From: Holosporales bacterium
GTDB taxonomy: Bacteria > Pseudomonadota > Alphaproteobacteria > RUG11792
Direction of reading: 5' to 3'
DNA: 25,270 nucleotides
Assembly: GCA_031266385.1 (NCBI GenBank)
Contig: JAISBC010000026.1
Coordinates: forward strand, 1-25,270
Shown: piece by piece, positions 23,349-25,270 of the stretch
Numbering within the stretch: position 1 is the stretch's first letter
Layout of the letters: each line of letters opens with the position of its first letter
Notes under the pieces: model-generated
What the model was told of the DNA's origin: nothing
Databases searched by the model: none
What the model saw: only the letters and a program-made list of their open reading frames with translations
Translations under genes and position numbers: made by a program

Positions 23349-24911
23349 ATGCTAAAAAAAATTATAGAGGCATACAATGCTCATAAAATCAATATCATGC
23401 AGCGCAGTATTTTTTACAGGTTTTCCCTCGAAAAGCGCGGTAATATCCTAAATCCAGATAAATTTCTAACGGATCCTTGGTCCGGAAATCCGGTGATCGG
23501 TAAAGATATTCTCAACAATATCGTCGGTAAATCCGGTATTTCACCTGATCTGATGGAAATCCTCGCGGACAGCACGGATGACGAATACGCCTATAGTTTC
23601 GCATGGATCAGACACCTCCAGGCCGTCGGTGGGAATGGGAGCATGAGGCTTACCCGTGATTTTATATTAACCTTTATAAACACATACAGAAAAACCAAAT
23701 CTTTTTGGCTACGTTTAAACAGCTGGACGATGCCACTCATCGGAGAACGCCTCGTTAATTGGATGTTTTCTTATTCATTTTTTGCCTCGGGATCCAATGA
23801 TTCATTTCAGAAAACCGTACTATCATCGATAATGGAACAATTCTCTCATCTTTGGAAATGTTACGAAGCAGAACCCAGCCTCTACGCCCGCCTGACGGCT
23901 CTAAAGGCGATCATGACGTGTCTTTGTTCGATGCAGAATACCCAGTCCACCAAGATCAAGAAGGCGATCAGAGAAATCTGCGAAATCGCGGAGAACTGGA
24001 TCGATTCATCTGGGATGGTAGCAAACCGCAATCCGAACGACCATTTTAACGTGTTTAAGGGGCTTATCGAGATACGATTCGTCTCAAAAAATGCCGGAAT
24101 TGACCTACCCAAACGAATTTTCGTTGACGGGTTGGCTAAGATGGCGGCATGCATCAGATTCCTCAGACTCGGAGATGGAAAGCTTTCGAATCTCGTTGGC
24201 GATGGGTATCCTCTGAATTCGAGCTTGATGCCTACCCGGCAGATGATCGATACGGCCCTATCGGTCGTCGAATCGAAGAATGGTGGTCCGATCACGATTC
24301 CTGGATTCACGAGATTATCGACAAAGAAAATAATCTTAATAATAAATACGAAACCTTGCTATTCGAGATCTCGATTCAATAATCCATCAGAACCAGGCCT
24401 TAATATTTTCGACTTCGAAGCGAGTTTTGGATTATATAGGATGATCAACAGAGCCGATATTACCGTATTATTTAACGGACTTCGAATTAAAATCGGCGAA
24501 AATGCAAAATATTTTTCGACGATTAAACATGAGCGGGGAGAGTTGCATTTCGATGGAGAAGTTCAACAACGAAGCCGGTATTTCGATTTCAATGTTCAGA
24601 GGAAGATCGCGATCGATCTTAACTCCGAGAGGATAAGGGGAATGGATACCACCCAGGCATCCCAACCCTTTCAGGCATTCCCCAGATTCGTCTTCGATCA
24701 ACATACCGTCATTAAAGAAATGCATTCGAGAAGTATATTGATAATACATGGGAATTCAGAATATATTCTTAGTATTTCTCAACGATCACAGAATTGCGAG
24801 TTATTCATCGGTCAAGATTCGGATATCCCATACCCGATCGTAGAAATATGTTATTCGGCAACGAATACATGCGATATCAAGATATCATGGATGATCGAGC
24901 CGAATCCTTAG
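23349..24911 (+). CDS. Heparinase II/III-like protein
   Basis: A 520-residue protein of the alphaproteobacterial heparinase II/III-like family. An all-helical N-terminal half (WIRHLQAVGG, WLRLNSWTMPLIGERLVNWMF, and NPNDHFNVFKGLIEI) resembles the alpha/alpha toroid. IRFLRLGDGKLSNLVGDGYP leads into a beta-rich C-terminal half (RADITVLFNG, GELHFDG, ISQRSQNCELF). Such proteins are predicted polysaccharide lyases; the substrate is unknown. No signal peptide is evident, as is common for this subfamily. The start is uncertain: ATG 23349 or ATG 23397 in the same frame; neither has a good ribosome site. It lies 80 bases after the DUF4015 lipoprotein gene on the same strand. Confidence 0.8.
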   Translation: MLKKIIEAYNAHKINIMQRSIFYRFSLEKRGNILNPDKFLTDPWSGNPVIGKDILNNIVGKSGISPDLMEILADSTDDEYAYSFAWIRHLQAVGGNGSMRLTRDFILTFINTYRKTKSFWLRLNSWTMPLIGERLVNWMFSYSFFASGSNDSFQKTVLSSIMEQFSHLWKCYEAEPSLYARLTALKAIMTCLCSMQNTQSTKIKKAIREICEIAENWIDSSGMVANRNPNDHFNVFKGLIEIRFVSKNAGIDLPKRIFVDGLAKMAACIRFLRLGDGKLSNLVGDGYPLNSSLMPTRQMIDTALSVVESKNGGPITIPGFTRLSTKKIILIINTKPCYSRSRFNNPSEPGLNIFDFEASFGLYRMINRADITVLFNGLRIKIGENAKYFSTIKHERGELHFDGEVQQRSRYFDFNVQRKIAIDLNSERIRGMDTTQASQPFQAFPRFVFDQHTVIKEMHSRSILIIHGNSEYILSISQRSQNCELFIGQDSDIPYPIVEICYSATNTCDIKISWMIEPNP

Positions 24912-25270
24912 ATGCAATAGTCTAGAAATGACTTAGAAAATAATCACCCAGGAGGTTGACAATTTTAGAGCCAAATATATCTGATACTTCAGATCCCTAA
25001 TTTTACAGGCTATTCCCAATTTCACAGTTATTAGAATGGGGTAAATTTTAAGCAATTATATAACGGCAAAAATCAATTATCACAGATCTAATAAAAAATG
25101 GTGCAAACAAAGTAACTTATAGGGTATAATTAAGGGAATACAAAGTTAATTAATAGACCTGTTGCATAAGTACTAAAACAAATCAATAGATAGACCTCCC
25201 CAGCCTCTCCTCCTAGATCTTCTATCGATTCATGCGAACCCAAACCCACTCTTCAGGTTAACTATCCCAG
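24912..25270. other. Intergenic stretch, no clear gene
   Basis: AT-rich and without a reading frame I can support on either strand. TATAAT at 25125-25130 has a weak upstream box. AGACCTGTTGCATAAG at 25155-25170 resembles the end of some insertion sequences, but no transposase or partner repeat is in view. The base composition becomes C-rich on the plus strand after 25190. Confidence 0.4.

Overview
The window looks like chromosome of an alphaproteobacterium, probably host-associated (Holosporales- or Rickettsiales-like). The supporting evidence is a MucR/Ros-type regulator, the housekeeping gene set (rplM-rpsI, nusB, holB, holC, tsaD, prfA, gpmI, tmk, dgkA, lnt, rlmE), frequent TTG/GTG starts, and in-frame palindromic insertions like those known from Rickettsia. 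The exact lineage is inference; no rRNA gene is present.

Left part (1-6.6 kb): a cut-off secreted-protein gene (minus strand) lies beside a small family of G-rich membrane-protein genes. Two members are tandem (545-1237 and 1293-1991). A third 5' end at 2048 is truncated against the 3' end of an MFS transporter gene. A further member sits at 5809-6569, between dgkA and rlmE. Three of the four share a nearly identical 5' end that runs into a poly-G tract directly before the hydrophobic signal segment. The tract is G12 and in frame in the first gene, but G16 and out of frame in the 5809 gene, where G14 or G17 would restore a full-length product. This looks like ON/OFF phase variation by slipped-strand mispairing. 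Between these loci lie the MFS transporter, thymidylate kinase, a polyprenyl diphosphate synthase and diacylglycerol kinase.

Middle part (6.5-12 kb, minus strand): a compact array runs tRNA-Ala(GGC), degenerate ABC transporter, Sel1-repeat protein, lnt, holB, rlmE. Most junctions overlap or are a few bases apart, so it is probably one transcription unit. A 131-bp palindromic element, almost identical in its two copies, lies in frame inside the polyprenyl synthase gene and again at the 5' end of holB. The outer arms of the two copies differ, yet each copy is perfectly self-complementary.

Right part (12-25 kb): a secreted hypothetical protein, gpmI, a MotA/TolQ/ExbB-like membrane protein translationally coupled to prfA, a mucR-like regulator, then a minus-strand cluster rplM-rpsI-DAACS symporter-nusB-holC-tsaD. 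After an approximately 600-base gap holding a near-consensus promoter and a possible 44-residue ORF come a lipoprotein with a DUF4015-type glycoside-hydrolase-like barrel and a heparinase II/III-like protein. The last 360 bases contain no clear gene.
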